From positions 310,001 to 374,000 of the forward strand of contig JAANDG010000056.1 of assembly GCA_036852015.1 (NCBI GenBank): a DNA stretch of 64,000 bases, read 5' to 3'. The notes under the pieces are model-generated. The model was not told where the DNA came from, searched no databases, and saw only the letters and a program-made list of their open reading frames with translations. Numbering within the stretch: the first letter of the stretch is position 1; every line of letters starts with the position of its first letter. Both the position numbers and the translations under genes were made by a program. This document shows, one piece after another, positions 1-12,596 of the stretch. The DNA is from Pelodera strongyloides. Lineage: Eukaryota > Nematoda > Chromadorea > Rhabditida > Rhabditidae.

Positions 1-278
1 AAAAGAACACAAGAATACGCGAGGGAGCGGTGGTAACCGCGGCCCGGAGTCAGTGCGGTCCTTCGTCCCAGGAGGAGGGCTGCATTGAGACGTCTTCACA
101 TTTAGATTTAAATAATGCATGAGCATAAAAACACCCGATAATCTATAAGGTTCACAATATCTTTACGATTCAAAACAAGTGCCGGAGATTAACACAACAC
201 GTGGAATAGTTTTTAAATGGATATGGACATCATTAAATAAAGTGCCTTCCAATATAGAAAAGGTACATAATGTGTGAA

Positions 279-540
279 TCGATCTCGTCATTGAATAACT
301 CAGTTGGCGAATTTATGGCGCACACTTGGCACAGTTGGTGCGTGTCCCGCCCAAAAATACACTGCACGTTTCCCAACTGGATTCTAAAACATTTTCAGAA
401 AGAAGCACGCTGCGGCGGACCCTCTTCTTATTGGCGCGGCGATAAGCGAAGTTTCGTCAGTGAAGATAAATGAGCCCTGAGGAGTGCGCGGCACACTTGT
501 GGCACACGCACAAGATTTAGACGACAACACGATGAGGGGT
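279..540. repeat. dispersed repeat R1, copy 1
   Basis: About 260 bp that recurs at 12310-12596 with blocks of near identity, for example around the shared words CATTGAATAACTCAGTTGGC and GCTGCGGCGGACCCTCTTC. Both copies are followed by an ATTTATT-rich stretch next to a GGTGTGCATC/GGTGTTATT motif. A short open frame inside (270-473) is not conserved as protein between the copies, so I treat this as a non-coding dispersed repeat. Confidence 0.75.
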
Positions 541-984
541 GAGTTTTATTTATTTATTTATTAAATAACACCGAGGTGTGCATCAAATAATATGATGAAG
601 AGAAAGCAACTTCATTTGCGCATTTCGTGAGAAAGCCTGTCAGTCCGCTATAAGAATTCAGATACTCATAGCTCATAGCTGTGAGCGCCCAAAATTGTGT
701 TTCTTGACCTTATTTATTTTGGCGTGATCAAACTATGCATTCATGCCCTTTGTCATTCAGAGGAGAGGGGCGGTTTGCCGTTGGCAAGTGGAAGGATAGT
801 GCTAGTGGTCGGCTCACCGGTAGCCATATGCACATGCACGAACACCGCGGTCGGGGCGTCGGCGCTCAAAATCCTTTACTCTTCTCTCACTCTCCGTTCT
901 TGCACTCTTACTGGTTCTGGTTTCCGGTACAACTTAGGATACCGCATTGCATTCGAAATCGATAATCATTCATAATTCTGTATG

Positions 985-1251
<267 letters not shown>

Positions 1252-2254
1252 GTGGTAGTGGTCATGTCGCGTGCCAGGTCACTGGTTCGCGTGCGAAATC
1301 TCTTGCATTCCTACTCCTCCTGTTCTTACACTTTCTCTTCTTTTACTCTTACTCTTCTGTTCTAACGTTGCATAACGCATAATGAACTAGATACATCAGT
1401 CACCATTATGTTTGTCATTTGGGCGCGGCTCATTGCTATTTTGAAAGTGGGCGTGTCAGTTCACCGGTTCGCGCGCGAAATCTCATGCGTACCACAACGA
1501 AATGTAAAGGAGTCTAAGTTATACGATTCTATATTTTTATAAAATAAAAATATAACTAACTAAATTTATATTAGATAGCATCTGAAAATATTAGGACTAA
1601 GATAAATAGGATTATAAAATATGGGAGGGTCACCCCCTAAGTCATAGAGGATTTGGCCACCGGGGAGCCGTCATCCTCTTTGTCATGCCAGTGTCATTTC
1701 TCAATCTCATTCTGCATTCTACTCTCCTACCTCCTACGCATAGTCCCAATCGATATTCGTGTGCAACCTTTAATTCTACGATTCTTTTCTTCGCGACGAA
1801 AACATATGGTTTAGAGAAAAGTTTAGGGTTTAATATTCTTTATGCATCTTTAATTATTAATTAATAATGCTCAACCTTTTGCATTTTGCTCGTACAATTA
1901 GTCCTTTAGTTTAGTTTCTGCTTTTATTTTTTTGTTGATGTCTTGTATTCCGCTGCTTTTTTGTCTGTTCTTGTGTTTGCAGTTCGCGTCGATTTAATTA
2001 TTTTATTTATTTATTTAATACACCAAAAGGTGTGCATCCGAGGATCTACTTCTAACTTGACTCCTTTTTTTAGGTTATCTCATCTCATGAGGAGAAAATG
2101 GGAAGATATTATAAAGTGGTTTATTCTAAATTGGAAAATCGATGTGGGTGTTGCAAGGGATCTAGATGACGGAGCAAATATGATCCGAACTCTTGAATGC
2201 AAGGGAGGAGCCGCCTGGATCCCATCCTACTTGAACGGTATAAATGTGAATACC

Positions 2255-2592
2255 ACTTTATTCAGACATACAATCATCACACATAGACTTAAGCATGTAG
2301 AATCCAGGGTCCCGTTTGCTCTCGAAGTCCGGGATCTTCATTTTTAGCTCCAATCCAAGGCGGTGTCTCTTAGCCAATGTGTCCCATAGAGTGAAGTAGA
2401 CGGTAAAAGACCGCACAGAAGATAATACAGATACAGAGCGAAAGGTCCGTCCTAAGGCTAGGCAAGGGGAGCGCCTTAACTTTATTCCCGACGCCGTGGC
2501 ATGTTTGCAAGATGGTAGCACTGGGCGGGATTCGAACCCGGGTCGTATGGGTGAGAGACGAGAACTTTGCCAGTGAGCCACGACGCAAAAAT
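2255..2592 (-). mobile_element. tRNA-derived SINE (minus strand)
   Basis: Read on the minus strand, 2592-2515 is a tRNA-like head with an A-box-like TGGCTCACTGG and a B box GGTTCGAATCC. About 250 bp of unrelated body follows, ending near an AATAAAGTGG motif. The head resembles the minus-strand element at 32636-32793 (both carry CGTCTCT in the anticodon-arm region). The exact 3' end is uncertain. Confidence 0.65.
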
Positions 2593-3324
2593 ACAAAATT
2601 ACTCCAATGTGAGGCAAATCTTCAACGTTTAGTTTACTCACTGCTCTTTTGTCTGTTTATAGTTTATCGATTGATCGTTTTACGCTGGTATACCCATCAG
2701 TTTAGTTCTAAAACATTGCACGTCTTTTTAGATTGTCCAATCTCGCACTTTTGAGTAATGACACGGGCACGAAATGTTGTGGGAATCTGGGAATGCGGCG
2801 AGGTTGTGGAGAAGTCAAATAGTTATCCCGTCGCCGGACTTTCGAAAATAAAGGTGTGGAGCAGGCGGGATGTCAAATTTCAAATTCTCAGACTTGAACG
2901 GTATATTTATTTATTCAGACCAATTATTTATTTTATATAAGCAAATGCAATTATCACATAGCATACTTTTTTCTTCTAAACCTCGAATAGTTGTGTTTGG
3001 TTAGAAAAGTAAACTTCCGCCATCATAATTTCATTGTTCTGTTGAGTCCGGGATGTTCATTGATTGTTAGTGACGAGCGGCCCGTCTATGATGTACGCCT
3101 CTTTAATTGGATCACTTTCATTTACTATGTGTTATGTGTGTTGTGTACCAGTGTTTATTTGTGTAACTTTAGGTCTACCCATGGACGGTTTCCGGATTGG
3201 ACGGTGGGCCACGGAACTATACGAGGCAAACCAAACAAAGCTGACAAATTATGGACAAATTATGGACAAAACATCAGGTGTATTTGTATTATTTTTTATT
3301 TTATTCCCCTGAATTTAAGTGTAT

Positions 3325-6300
3325 ATGATGCGTCTCATCAGAATATGAGTGTCGGGAGGTAACCTTCGGACGTCCTTCGGGGCGCGCCGATCGTTATCTC
3401 CGACGACATTCTAAAGTAGACGGGCCTCAAAGTCTCAAGAATATGATGCGTCTCAGAATATGAGTGTCAGGAAGTAACCTTCGGACGTCCTTCGGGGCGC
3501 GCCGATCGTTATCTCCGACGACATTCTAAAGTAGACGGGCCTCAAAGTCTCAAGAATATGATGCGTCTCAGAATATGAGTGTCAGGAAGTAACCTTCGGA
3601 CGTCCTTCGGGGCGCGCCGATCGTTATCTCCGACGACATTCTAAAGTAGACGGGTCTCAAAGTCTCAAGAATATGATGCGTCTCAGAATATGAGTGTCAG
3701 GAAGTAACCTTCGGACGTCCTTCGGGGCGCGCCGATCGTTATCTCCGACGACATTCTAAAGTAGACGGGCCTCAAAGTCTCAAGAATATGATGCGTCTCA
3801 GAATATGAGTGTCAGGAAGTAACCTTCGGACGTCCTTCGGGGCGCGCCGATCGTTATCTCCGACGACATTCTAAAGTAGACGGGCCCTCAAGAATATGAT
3901 GCGTCTCAGAATATGAGTGTCAGGAAGTAACCTTCGGACGTCCTTCGGGGCGCGCCGATCGTTATCTCCGACGACATTCTAAAGTAGACGGGTCTCAAGA
4001 ATATGATGCGTCTCAGAATATGAGTGTCAGGAAGTAACCTTCGGACGTCCTTCGGGGCGCGCCGATCGTTATCTCCGACGACATTCTAAAGTAGACGGGT
4101 CTCAAGAATATGATGCGTCTCAGAATATGAGTGTCAGGAAGTAACCTTCGGACGTCCTTCGGGGCGCGCCGATCGTTATCTCCGACGACATTCTAAAGTA
4201 GACGGGTCTCAAGAATATGATGCGTCTCAGAATATGAGTGTCAGGAAGTAACCTTCGGACGTCCTTCGGGGCGCGCCGATCGTTATCTCCGACGACATTC
4301 TAAAGTAGACGGGTCTCAAGAATATGATGCGTCTCAGAATATGAGTGTCAGGAAGTAACCTTCGGACGTCCTTCGGGGCGCGCCGATCGTTATCTCCGAC
4401 GACATTCTAAAGTAGACGGGTCTCAAGAATATGATGCGTCTCAGAATATGAGTGTCAGGAAGTAACCTTCGGACGTCCTTCGGGGCGCGCCGATCGTTAT
4501 CTCCGACGACATTCTAAAGTAGACGGGTCTCAAGAATATGATGCGTCTCAGAATATGAGTGTCAGGAAGTAACCTTCGGACGTCCTTCGGGGCGCGCCGA
4601 TCGTTATCTCCGACGACATTCTAAAGTAGACGGGTCTCAAGAATATGATGCGTCTCAGAATATGAGTGTCAGGAAGTAACCTTCGGACGTCCTTCGGGGC
4701 GCGCCGATCGTTATCTCCGACGACATTCTAAAGTAGACGGGCCTCAAGAATATGATGCGTCTCAGAATATGAGTGTCAGGAAGTAACCTTCGGACGTCCT
4801 TCGGGGCGCGCCGATCGTTATCTCCGACGACATTCTAAAGTAGACGGGTCTCAAGAATATGATGCGTCTCAGAATATGAGTGTCAGGAAGTAACCTTCGG
4901 ACGTCCTTCGGGGCGCGCCGATCGTTATCTCCGACGACATTCTAAAGTAGACGGGTCTCAAGAATATGATGCGTCTCAGAATATGAGTGTCAGGAAGTAA
5001 CCTTCGGACGTCCTTCGGGGCGCGCCGATCGTTATCTCCGACGACATTCTAAAGTAGACGGGTCTCAAGAATATGATGCGTCTCAGAATATGAGTGTCAG
5101 GAAGTAACCTTCGGACGTCCTTCGGGGCGCGCCGATCGTTATCTCCGACGACATTCTAAAGTAGACGGGTCTCAAAGTCTCAAGATGATGATGCGTCTCA
5201 GAATATGAGTGTCAGGAAGTAACCTTCGGACGTCCTTCGGGGCGCGCCGATCGTTATCTCCGACGACATTCTAAAGTAGACGGGTCTCAAGAATATGATG
5301 CGTCTCAGAATATGAGTGTCAGGAAGTAACCTTCGGACGTCCTTCGGGGCGCGCCGATCGTTATCTCCGACGACATTCTAAAGTAGACGGGTCTCAAAGT
5401 CTCAAGAATATGATGCGTCTCAGAATATGAGTGTCAGGAAGTAACCTTCGGACGTCCTTCGGGGCGCGCCGATCGTTATCTCCGACGACATTCTAAAGTA
5501 GACGGGTCTCAAGAATATGATGCGTCTCAGAATATGAGTGTCAGGAAGTAACCTTCGGACGTCCTTCGGGGCGCGCCGATCGTTATCTCCGACGACATTC
5601 TAAAGTAGACGGGTCTCAAGAATATGCTGCGTCTCAGAATATGAGTGTCAGGAAGTAACCTTCGGACGTCCTTCGGGGCGCGCCGATCGTTATCTCCGAC
5701 GACATTCTAAAGTAGACGGGTCTCAAGAATATGATGCGTCTCAGAATATGAGTGTCAGGAAGTAACCTTCGGACGTCCTTCGGGGCGCGCCGATCGTTAT
5801 CTCCGACGACATTCTAAAGTAGACGGGTCTCAAGAATATGATGCGTCTCAGAATATGAGTGTCAGGAAGTAACCTTCGGACGTCCTTCGGGGCGCGCCGA
5901 TCGTTATCTCCGACGACATTCTAAAGTAGACGGGTCTCAAGAATATGATGCGTCTCAGAATATGAGTGTCAGGAAGTAACCTTCGGACGTCCTTCGGGGC
6001 GCGCCGATCGTTATCTCCGACGACATTCTAAAGTAGACGGGTCTCAAGAATATGATGCGTCTCAGAATATGAGTGTCAGGAAGTAACCTTCGGACGTCCT
6101 TCGGGGCGCGCCGATCGTTATCTCCGACGACATTCTAAAGTAGACGGGTCTCAAGAATATGATGCGTCTCAGAATATGAGTGTCAGGAAGTAACCTTCGG
6201 ACGTCCTTCGGGGCGCGCCGATCGTTATCTCCGACGACATTCTAAAGTAGACGGGTCTCAAGAATATGATGCGTCTCAGAATATGAGTGTCAGGAAGTAA

Positions 6301-8545
6301 CCTTCGGACGTCCTTCGGGGCGCGCCGATCGTTATCTCCGACGACATTCTAAAGTAGACGGGTCTCAAGAATATGATGCGTCTCAGAATATGAGTGTCAG
6401 GAAGTAACCTTCGGACGTCCTTCGGGGCGCGCCGATCGTTATCTCCGACGACATTCTAAAGTAGACGGGCCTCAAAGTCTCAAGAATATGATGCGTCTCA
6501 GAATATGAGTGTCAGGAAGTAACCTTCGGACGTCCTTCGGGGCGCGCCGATCGTTATCTCCGACGACATTCTAAAGTAGACGGGTCTCAAGAATATGATG
6601 CGTCTCAGAATATGAGTGTCAGGAAGTAACCTTCGGACGTCCTTCGGGGCGCGCCGATCGTTATCTCCGACGACATTCTAAAGTAGACGGGTCCTCAAAG
6701 TCTCAAGAATATGATGCGTCTCAGAATATGAGTGTCAGGAAGTAACCTTCGGACGTCCTTCGGGGCGCGCCGATCGTTATCTCCGACGACATTCTAAAGT
6801 AGACGGGTCTCAAGAATATGATGCGTCTCAGAATATGAGTGTCAGGAAGTAACCTTCGGACGTCCTTCGGGGCGCGCCGATCGTTATCTCCGACGACATT
6901 CTAAAGTAGACGGGTCTCAAGAATATGATGCGTCTCAGAATATGAGTGTCAGGAAGTAACCTTCGGACGTCCTTCGGGGCGCGCCGATCGTTATCTCCGA
7001 CGACATTCTAAAGTAGACGGGTCTCAAGAATATGATGCGTCTCAGAATATGAGTGTCAGGAAGTAACCTTCGGACGTCCTTCGGGGCGCGCCGATCGTTA
7101 TCTCCGACGACATTCTAAAGTAGACGTCGGGTCTCAAGAATATGATGCGTCTCAGAATATGAGTGTCAGGAAGTAACCTTCGGACGTCCTTCGGGGCGCG
7201 CCGATCGTTATCTCCGACGACATTCTAAAGTAGACGGGTCTCAAAGTCTCAAGAATGATGCGTCTCAGAATATGAGTGTCAGGAAGTAACCTTCGGACGT
7301 CCTTCGGGGCGCGCCGATCGTTATCTCCGACGACATTCTAAAGTAGACGGTCTCAAAGTCTCAAGAATATGCTGCGTCTCAGAATATGAGTGTCAGGAAG
7401 TAACCTTCGGACGTCCTTCGGGGCGCGCCGATCGTTATCTCCGACGACATTCTAAAGTAGACGGGTCTCAAGAATATGATGCGCGTCTCAGAATATGAGT
7501 GTCAGGAAGTAACCTTCGGACGTCCTTCGGGGCGCGCCGATCGTTATCTCCGACGACATTCTAAAGTAGACGGGTCTCAAGAATATGATGCGTCTCAGAA
7601 TATGAGTGTCAGGAAGTAACCTTCGGACGTCCTTCGGGGCGCGCCGATCGTTATCTCCGACGACATTCTAAAGTAGACGGGTCTCAAGAATATGCTGCGT
7701 CTCAGAATATGAGTGTCAGGAAGTAACCTTCGGACGTCCTTCGGGGCGCGCCGATCGTTATCTCCGACGACATTCTAAAGTAGACGGGTCTCAAGAATAT
7801 GATGCGTCTCAGAATATGAGTGTCAGGAAGTAACCTTCGGACGTCCTTCGGGGCGCGCCGATCGTTATCTCCGACGACATTCTAAAGTAGACGGGTCTCA
7901 AGAATATGATGCGTCTCAGAATATGAGTGTCAGGAAGTAACCTTCGGACGTCCTTCGGGGCGCGCCGATCGTTATCTCCGACGACATTCTAAAGTAGACG
8001 GGTCTCAAGAATATGATGCGTCTCAGAATATGAGTGTCAGGAAGTAACCTTCGGACGTCCTTCGGGGCGCGCCGATCGTTATCTCCGACGACATTCTAAA
8101 GTAGACGGGTCTCAAGAATATGATGCGTCTCAGAATATGAGTGTCAGGAAGTAACCTTCGGACGTCCTTCGGGGCGCGCCGATCGTTATCTCCGACGACA
8201 TTCTAAAGTAGACGGGTCTCAAAGTCTCAAGAATATGATGCGTCTCAGAATATGAGTGTCAGGAAGTAACCTTCGGACGTCCTTCGGGGCGCGCCGATCG
8301 TTATCTCCGACGACATTCTAAAGTAGACGGGTCTCAAAGTCTCAAGAATATGATGCGTCTCAGAATATGAGTGTCAGGAAGTAACCTTCGGACGTCCTTC
8401 GGGGCGCGCCGATCGTTATCTCCGACGACATTCTAAAGTAGACGGTCTCAAAGTCTCAAGAATATGATGCGTCTCAGAATATGAGTGTCAGGAAGTAACC
8501 TTCGGACGTCCTTCGGGCGCGCCGATCGTTATCTCCAATGATTCT
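3325..8545. repeat. 48-copy satellite, 107/115-bp unit
   Basis: I count 48 copies of a unit marked by CGGACGTCC, starting near 3370 and ending near 8500. The basic unit is 107 bp; a 115-bp form carries eight extra bases (TCTCAAAG or CCTCAAAG). Copies are almost identical. The 115-bp form dominates the outer copies at both ends, while the interior is mostly 107 bp; the first and last copies are the most diverged. Each unit carries the palindromes GGACGTCC, GGCGCGCC and CGATCG. No reading frame stays open across units, so it does not code for a repeat protein. Confidence 0.97.
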
Positions 8546-8899
8546 AAAAGATGTCTCAGCGTTTGCCCCCAAATGAATTGTGCTTTTGTCTAATTTTGAT
8601 GAATACAATCTATGTGGCTGCTGAGTGTTTTTCATGGTAACCTTATGTCTGCACGTCTTTACCTTTTACGTATCTACAAGTCAGCACCCTCACCCTCTAA
8701 CTAAGTAGTTTGCATAAACTCTTATCGAAAACTTTGGGCATCTTCAGGATTTCGATGTAGAAAAGAAATTCAGCATCCCGCGTGTAAAAGTCCGTCATCT
8801 ATTTAGACTGTTGTTGATCCTGTGTCAGTGATGATATTTTTAGCCAATCACTTACGAGTTTTAGGGCTGACGCATGGCTACTCTCATGGCTACAAGAGC

Positions 8900-10240
8900 A
8901 TGTGTCGAACTGGAATCTACCTGCTGTTCTGTGTTTTCTCTTGGATCCTATTTGCAAGTGGCTGGGAGGGCTCCCAGATGATCCGTGGGTTTTATTGATT
9001 TATATGACCCTTGTCAGAAGTATGTTGAGGTCAGACTAGCTAACCTACGCTACCTCTGAACTCTACTTGCTAACATCATTTCAACCCACGCGTTGCTTGA
9101 TTACGCTTTGTTTGCTACATAACTAGTTAGCGAGTAACCGGCAAGCTGGGTATTCGTTCTACTTTTGTTGGAATCTCCAACTCTGGAGAAGTATTGCATT
9201 TACAATGTTTACAGAAATTTGCTGCCGCCCAAGCGCCAATGGTGCAGTGTGCTAGAAATTGGTCGATACCTCCCAAAGTATGCGTCAACTGCTCTGAACC
9301 GTACATCAACTTCGAACAAATCGAGTATGAAACACATCAGCTGGTTGGCTTTTGTTCACTTTAATTTTTGTTGTTCACAATGGAGGGATTTGATGATTGT
9401 TGCGCATAAGAGACGAGAAGTTTTGTGTTGCAGAAGCGTTTGTTCACGTGGTATGAGTGCGTCTCAAACTATTCGGATTTTTCGGATCCGCTTTCAAACG
9501 AATCAAATATATGCCTTACATGCAAGGTTTGTGTGTTATGCGTTTCTTCCTAATGATTATTATTTATTTTTTAATCTTTTTTGGTAAATTTGCCCAATAC
9601 TAACTAAGATACACAGTCGTTTTTTTTTTGGTCTTCTTCGGCTTACTTTAGCATTTTCCTGATCAAATGTATTTAGACCCAATTAAATGACATGTTTGGA
9701 TTTTACTGGAAAATTTACCTTCAACCCGGAGTGGACTTTTGTGTCGACGTGGAAACCACTGTGGGTTTTTTTTGTCTCTTTCGATTTACTCACTGACAGC
9801 AACCAAATCAGGATTTACGATGCAAAAATGAAAACCAAAATATGTTACCTATTGTTGTTTGTTACAAAATAAAATTGAGCAATAATAAGAAAGAGCATAG
9901 CCCACTGTTTCATGGTTCATCTCACTAATAACAATAATTTATCGATAATAATTACGCATCGTAACATACATGCAAAATAGGAAGAATGTTCAGATCACAC
10001 CGCAAGCTATGCACAGGGCGAACGACAGACCATTTCCAGACTTCTACAGTGTGAGTTTATTCAGTTGGTAAGCTTCAATGCACAAATCTCGTTGTTTAGA
10101 TCCGGGTTTGATTCATTCCCGAAATTGACTATATTCTAGATTTTCGCTTGGACCCGCCAAGAGGACAAAGGCCACGTCTGCTTTCTTCATCGGCTTCAAA
10201 GCGCATGGATCTGTATACAGCAATCCGGTGGGATAGTTAG
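8900..10240 (+). CDS. probable OSTM1-like type I membrane glycoprotein
   Basis: OSTM1 family proteins are glycosylated single-pass membrane proteins that partner the lysosomal chloride exchanger CLC-7. Proposed exons: 8900-8984, 9131-9343, 9434-9526, 9677-9760, a poorly resolved membrane region, and a last exon 10140-10240. Exon 1 encodes a signal-peptide-like start (MCRTGIYLLFCVFSWILF). Exon 2 has a cysteine motif (CARNWSIPPKVCVNC), exon 3 ends in NESNICLTCK, and exon 4 contains PGVDFCVDVETT, matching in spacing and residues the cysteine-rich lumenal domain as I recall it. The last exon gives a short Ser/Arg-rich tail ending in RWDS. Exons 2-4 join in phase; exon 1 to 2 does not with the donor I see, and the membrane exon is unclear, so the gene may have another exon or be damaged. 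The satellite ends about 350 bp upstream of the start codon. Confidence 0.6.
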
Positions 10241-10318
10241 TTCTTTGAAATTAAATGCTGAGTTGTTGAGTCGCTCGGAAGAGATACGTTGCTAGCTTCA
10301 TTGTTTGTTAATCTACCC

Positions 10319-10768
10319 TTAAAGGGACGGGCCCATCAAAATAAACCTATAGTTTGCATGTTTTTATAATTTGTATAAAGGGGGTTTATTATAATATATG
10401 TACACTAAGTTACGGCTAGACTTTATCCCGCTGAAATTTTTCGGTGTCGATAAACTCAAAAGTATACCGTAAAAGACCAACAATTGCACCCTTATTTCCT
10501 TACCGCGTCTCCCGAGGATACCTCGCTCTGATTGGGACCCGGGAGACTATCTGTCCATATAGCCACATTCCCCCGGGACACGCGACAAGAAAATAGGGTG
10601 CAATTGTTGGTCTTCTACGGTATACTTTTGAGTTTATCGACACCGAAAAATTTCAGCGGGATAAAGTCTAGCCGTAACGTAGTGTACATATATTATAATA
10701 AACCCCCTTTATACAAATTATAAAAACATGCAAAATATGGGTTTATTTTGATGGGCCCGTCCCTTTAA
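10319..10768. mobile_element. palindromic TTAA element, family A, copy 1
   Basis: Begins TTAAAGGGACGGGCCCATC and ends with its inverted copy, GATGGGCCCGTCCCTTTAA. The terminal inverted repeats are long, about 170 bp per arm (the arm includes AAAATTTCAGCGGGATAAA). It has no coding capacity. Very similar to 42941-43398; a shorter relative is at 22438-22834. Palindromic TTAA/TTTAAA repeats of this general type (the PALTTAA and PALTTTAAA families) are described in C. elegans. Confidence 0.9.
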
Positions 10769-11128
10769 AGGGATCGGTTCACCTTAAATTGTGCCTGTTT
10801 TTTTTATTTCTATATTTTCTATATGGTATAATAAAAATTTTGAATACAAGAAGTAGTGTTCTATTTCAATACTCACGAAGATATTGGGTGATAAAGTGGT
10901 GGATTGATCGGTCCGGAATGCGGAAAGGGTAATTGTCCTGTCTTGTTTGTATAGGACAATTACCCTTTTTGCACTCCGGGCCGATCAATCCACCACTTTA
11001 TCACCTAATAACTTCGTGAGTATTGAAATAGAACACTACTTTTTATATTCCAAATTTTTAGTATCCCTTATAGAAAATAAAGAAACCAAAAAAAACAGAC
11101 TCAATTTAAGGTGAACCGATCCCTTTAA
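10765..11128. mobile_element. palindromic TTAA element, family C, copy 1
   Basis: Starts TTAAAGGGATCGGTTCACC, sharing the TTAA at 10765-10768 with the family A element to its left, and ends GGTGAACCGATCCCTTTAA. The arms are about 170 bp and meet near 10940 around GGACAATTACCC. It has no coding capacity. A shorter relative is at 21421-21598. Confidence 0.9.
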
Positions 11129-11310
11129 AGTGAAATACCAGCCGGTTTCTGAAACACATCTCAAATATCTGCATTCTCATGCATTTATGCTAGTGGGGTC
11201 TGATTGGGGCCTATGTTTTATTCTAATTTATGCTCATTTGCATATGAAAGAAGCATAAGAAAGCAGGGGTACTTGATACGTTTCAAAAAGCGGCCGGTAT
11301 TTCGCTTTAA
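11125..11310. mobile_element. palindromic TTAA element, family B, copy 1
   Basis: Starts TTAAAGTGAAATACCAGCC, sharing the TTAA at 11125-11128 with the family C element, and ends GGCCGGTATTTCGCTTTAA. Family B is the commonest element in the window: TTAAAGCGAAATACCGGCC, then TTTTTGAAACGCATCG, then an AT-rich centre, then the inverted termini. Confidence 0.88.
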
Positions 11311-11548
11311 CCGTAAGTTCCTAAGTCCTTACTATTTTTGACGACTGAAATGAAATACCAAATTCCCTCACTTATGTACAGCTGTTTCAAACTAACATGT
11401 ATTGGTGTTCGATTGTTTACTCGTTGAATTGCTCAAAATATTTTTTCTTAGCTCTAAATTCCATGAAATATTCTTGTAGATACGAATTTTATGTTTATTT
11501 TTCGTTTTTCTTCCCTTTCCATTTGATTCTATTGATTTTATACAGGTA

Positions 11549-11829
11549 CTACATTGGTGGGGGGGCGTGGTCAAGTGGCAAGGCCCTTGCTCACGCCACC
11601 GGTCATTGGTTCGATCCCGGGCCGGAACCCCCTCACCCCACCAAAGGTGTAAAAGTTGGTAGCTGGGTAAAACCAGCGGAGATAAATCGACTTCCCGAGC
11701 AGATTGGCCACCGGGAAGTTTAAATGGCCAGTATGTCCAGCCTCTGAGCTGGACCCCGGTGCACCGTTTCCGCGGATTCGGTTGATATAACCCGGTTCAC
11801 TTTATCTTTATCACTTTGCTACATTGGTG
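11549..11829 (+). mobile_element. full-length tRNA-derived SINE with 11-bp target-site duplication
   Basis: The head (from about 11560) has an A box TGGTCAAGTGGCAAGG and a B box GGTTCGATCCC in tRNA-like spacing. A body of about 180 bp follows, ending in a CTTTATC repeat. The element is flanked by identical CTACATTGGTG at 11549-11559 and 11819-11829, the target-site duplication expected for LINE-assisted retroposition. A 5'-truncated relative lies at 24140-24330. Confidence 0.9.
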
Positions 11830-11903
11830 ATATTGTGATGTGAATATTTTGTTTTGAAGTACTGCGCTCGTTTTGTTTCTCATATGCTACTAATTACCAG
11901 CAA

Positions 11904-11931
11904 TTTATTTTTATGGGCCTGTCCCTTTAAG
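11904..11931. repeat. solo terminus of family A
   Basis: TTTTATGGGCCTGTCCCTTTAA matches one end of the family A palindromic element. No partner end is visible nearby, so this is a decayed or recombined remnant. Confidence 0.6.
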
Positions 11932-12309
11932 TGTTTGTATTTTTTGTAACATGCTAATATGTACAGTGACAATGAAATAAAACTTCTTCTTCTTCTTATG
12001 ATCCCGAATTTCTTTTATTATACTTATACGTTACGTTTAGCGTTTAGAATTAGTTGAAATATAGTACACCAGGCGGCTATTGCCGCCTGAGGCCCCTTTC
12101 CAAAACTGCACACACTATACTTCAAAGCCTCACAAAAAATTTGCATATTTATATGAAACGTCTGAAACGTATTGCCTATAATTAAGACACTAAAAGTCAC
12201 TTTTCTTATTTTGGAGTTGCGAAAAGTTTGAACGCTTATACCAAATCCTTGAAGCGTATTATGGATTTCGTTGCCGACATTGTGACAAAAAATCTTTCTC
12301 CTTTATATA

Positions 12310-12596
12310 ATAAGATCGCTCCCGTCATTGAATAACTCAGTTGGCGAATTTATGTATGGCGCACAATTGGCGCAATTGGTGCGCGCCTCTTTGCTTGATG
12401 CGCTGCTTCCAAAAGGTGCGCCGCAGAGTTGCTGGATCTAAAACATTTTCAAAGCGAAGCACGCTGCGGCGGACCCTCTTCTTATTGGCGGGGCGATAGA
12501 ACGAATTTTCTTCAGTGAAGATAATGAGGCATAAGGCGTGGGCGGCACATTTGTGGCCCACGGGCAAGAGTTCGACGACAACACGATGATGGGAGT
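12310..12596. repeat. dispersed repeat R1, copy 2
   Basis: Second copy of the repeat at 279-540, in the same orientation. It is followed at about 12645-12690 by a GGTGTTATTTAATAAA stretch, the inverse of the block that follows copy 1. The region 12600-13480 otherwise holds only AT-rich sequence and a short palindromic TCGGATC-rich stretch near 13095-13195; I see no gene there. Confidence 0.7.

Noticed and set aside
1943..2347. 134-codon plus-strand open frame
   Set aside because: Overlaps the minus-strand SINE body and dispersed repeats; no family similarity or codon pattern.
3325..8545. CRISPR-like repeat array
   Set aside because: Units are direct tandem copies without unique spacers, and the setting is eukaryotic. 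It is a satellite.
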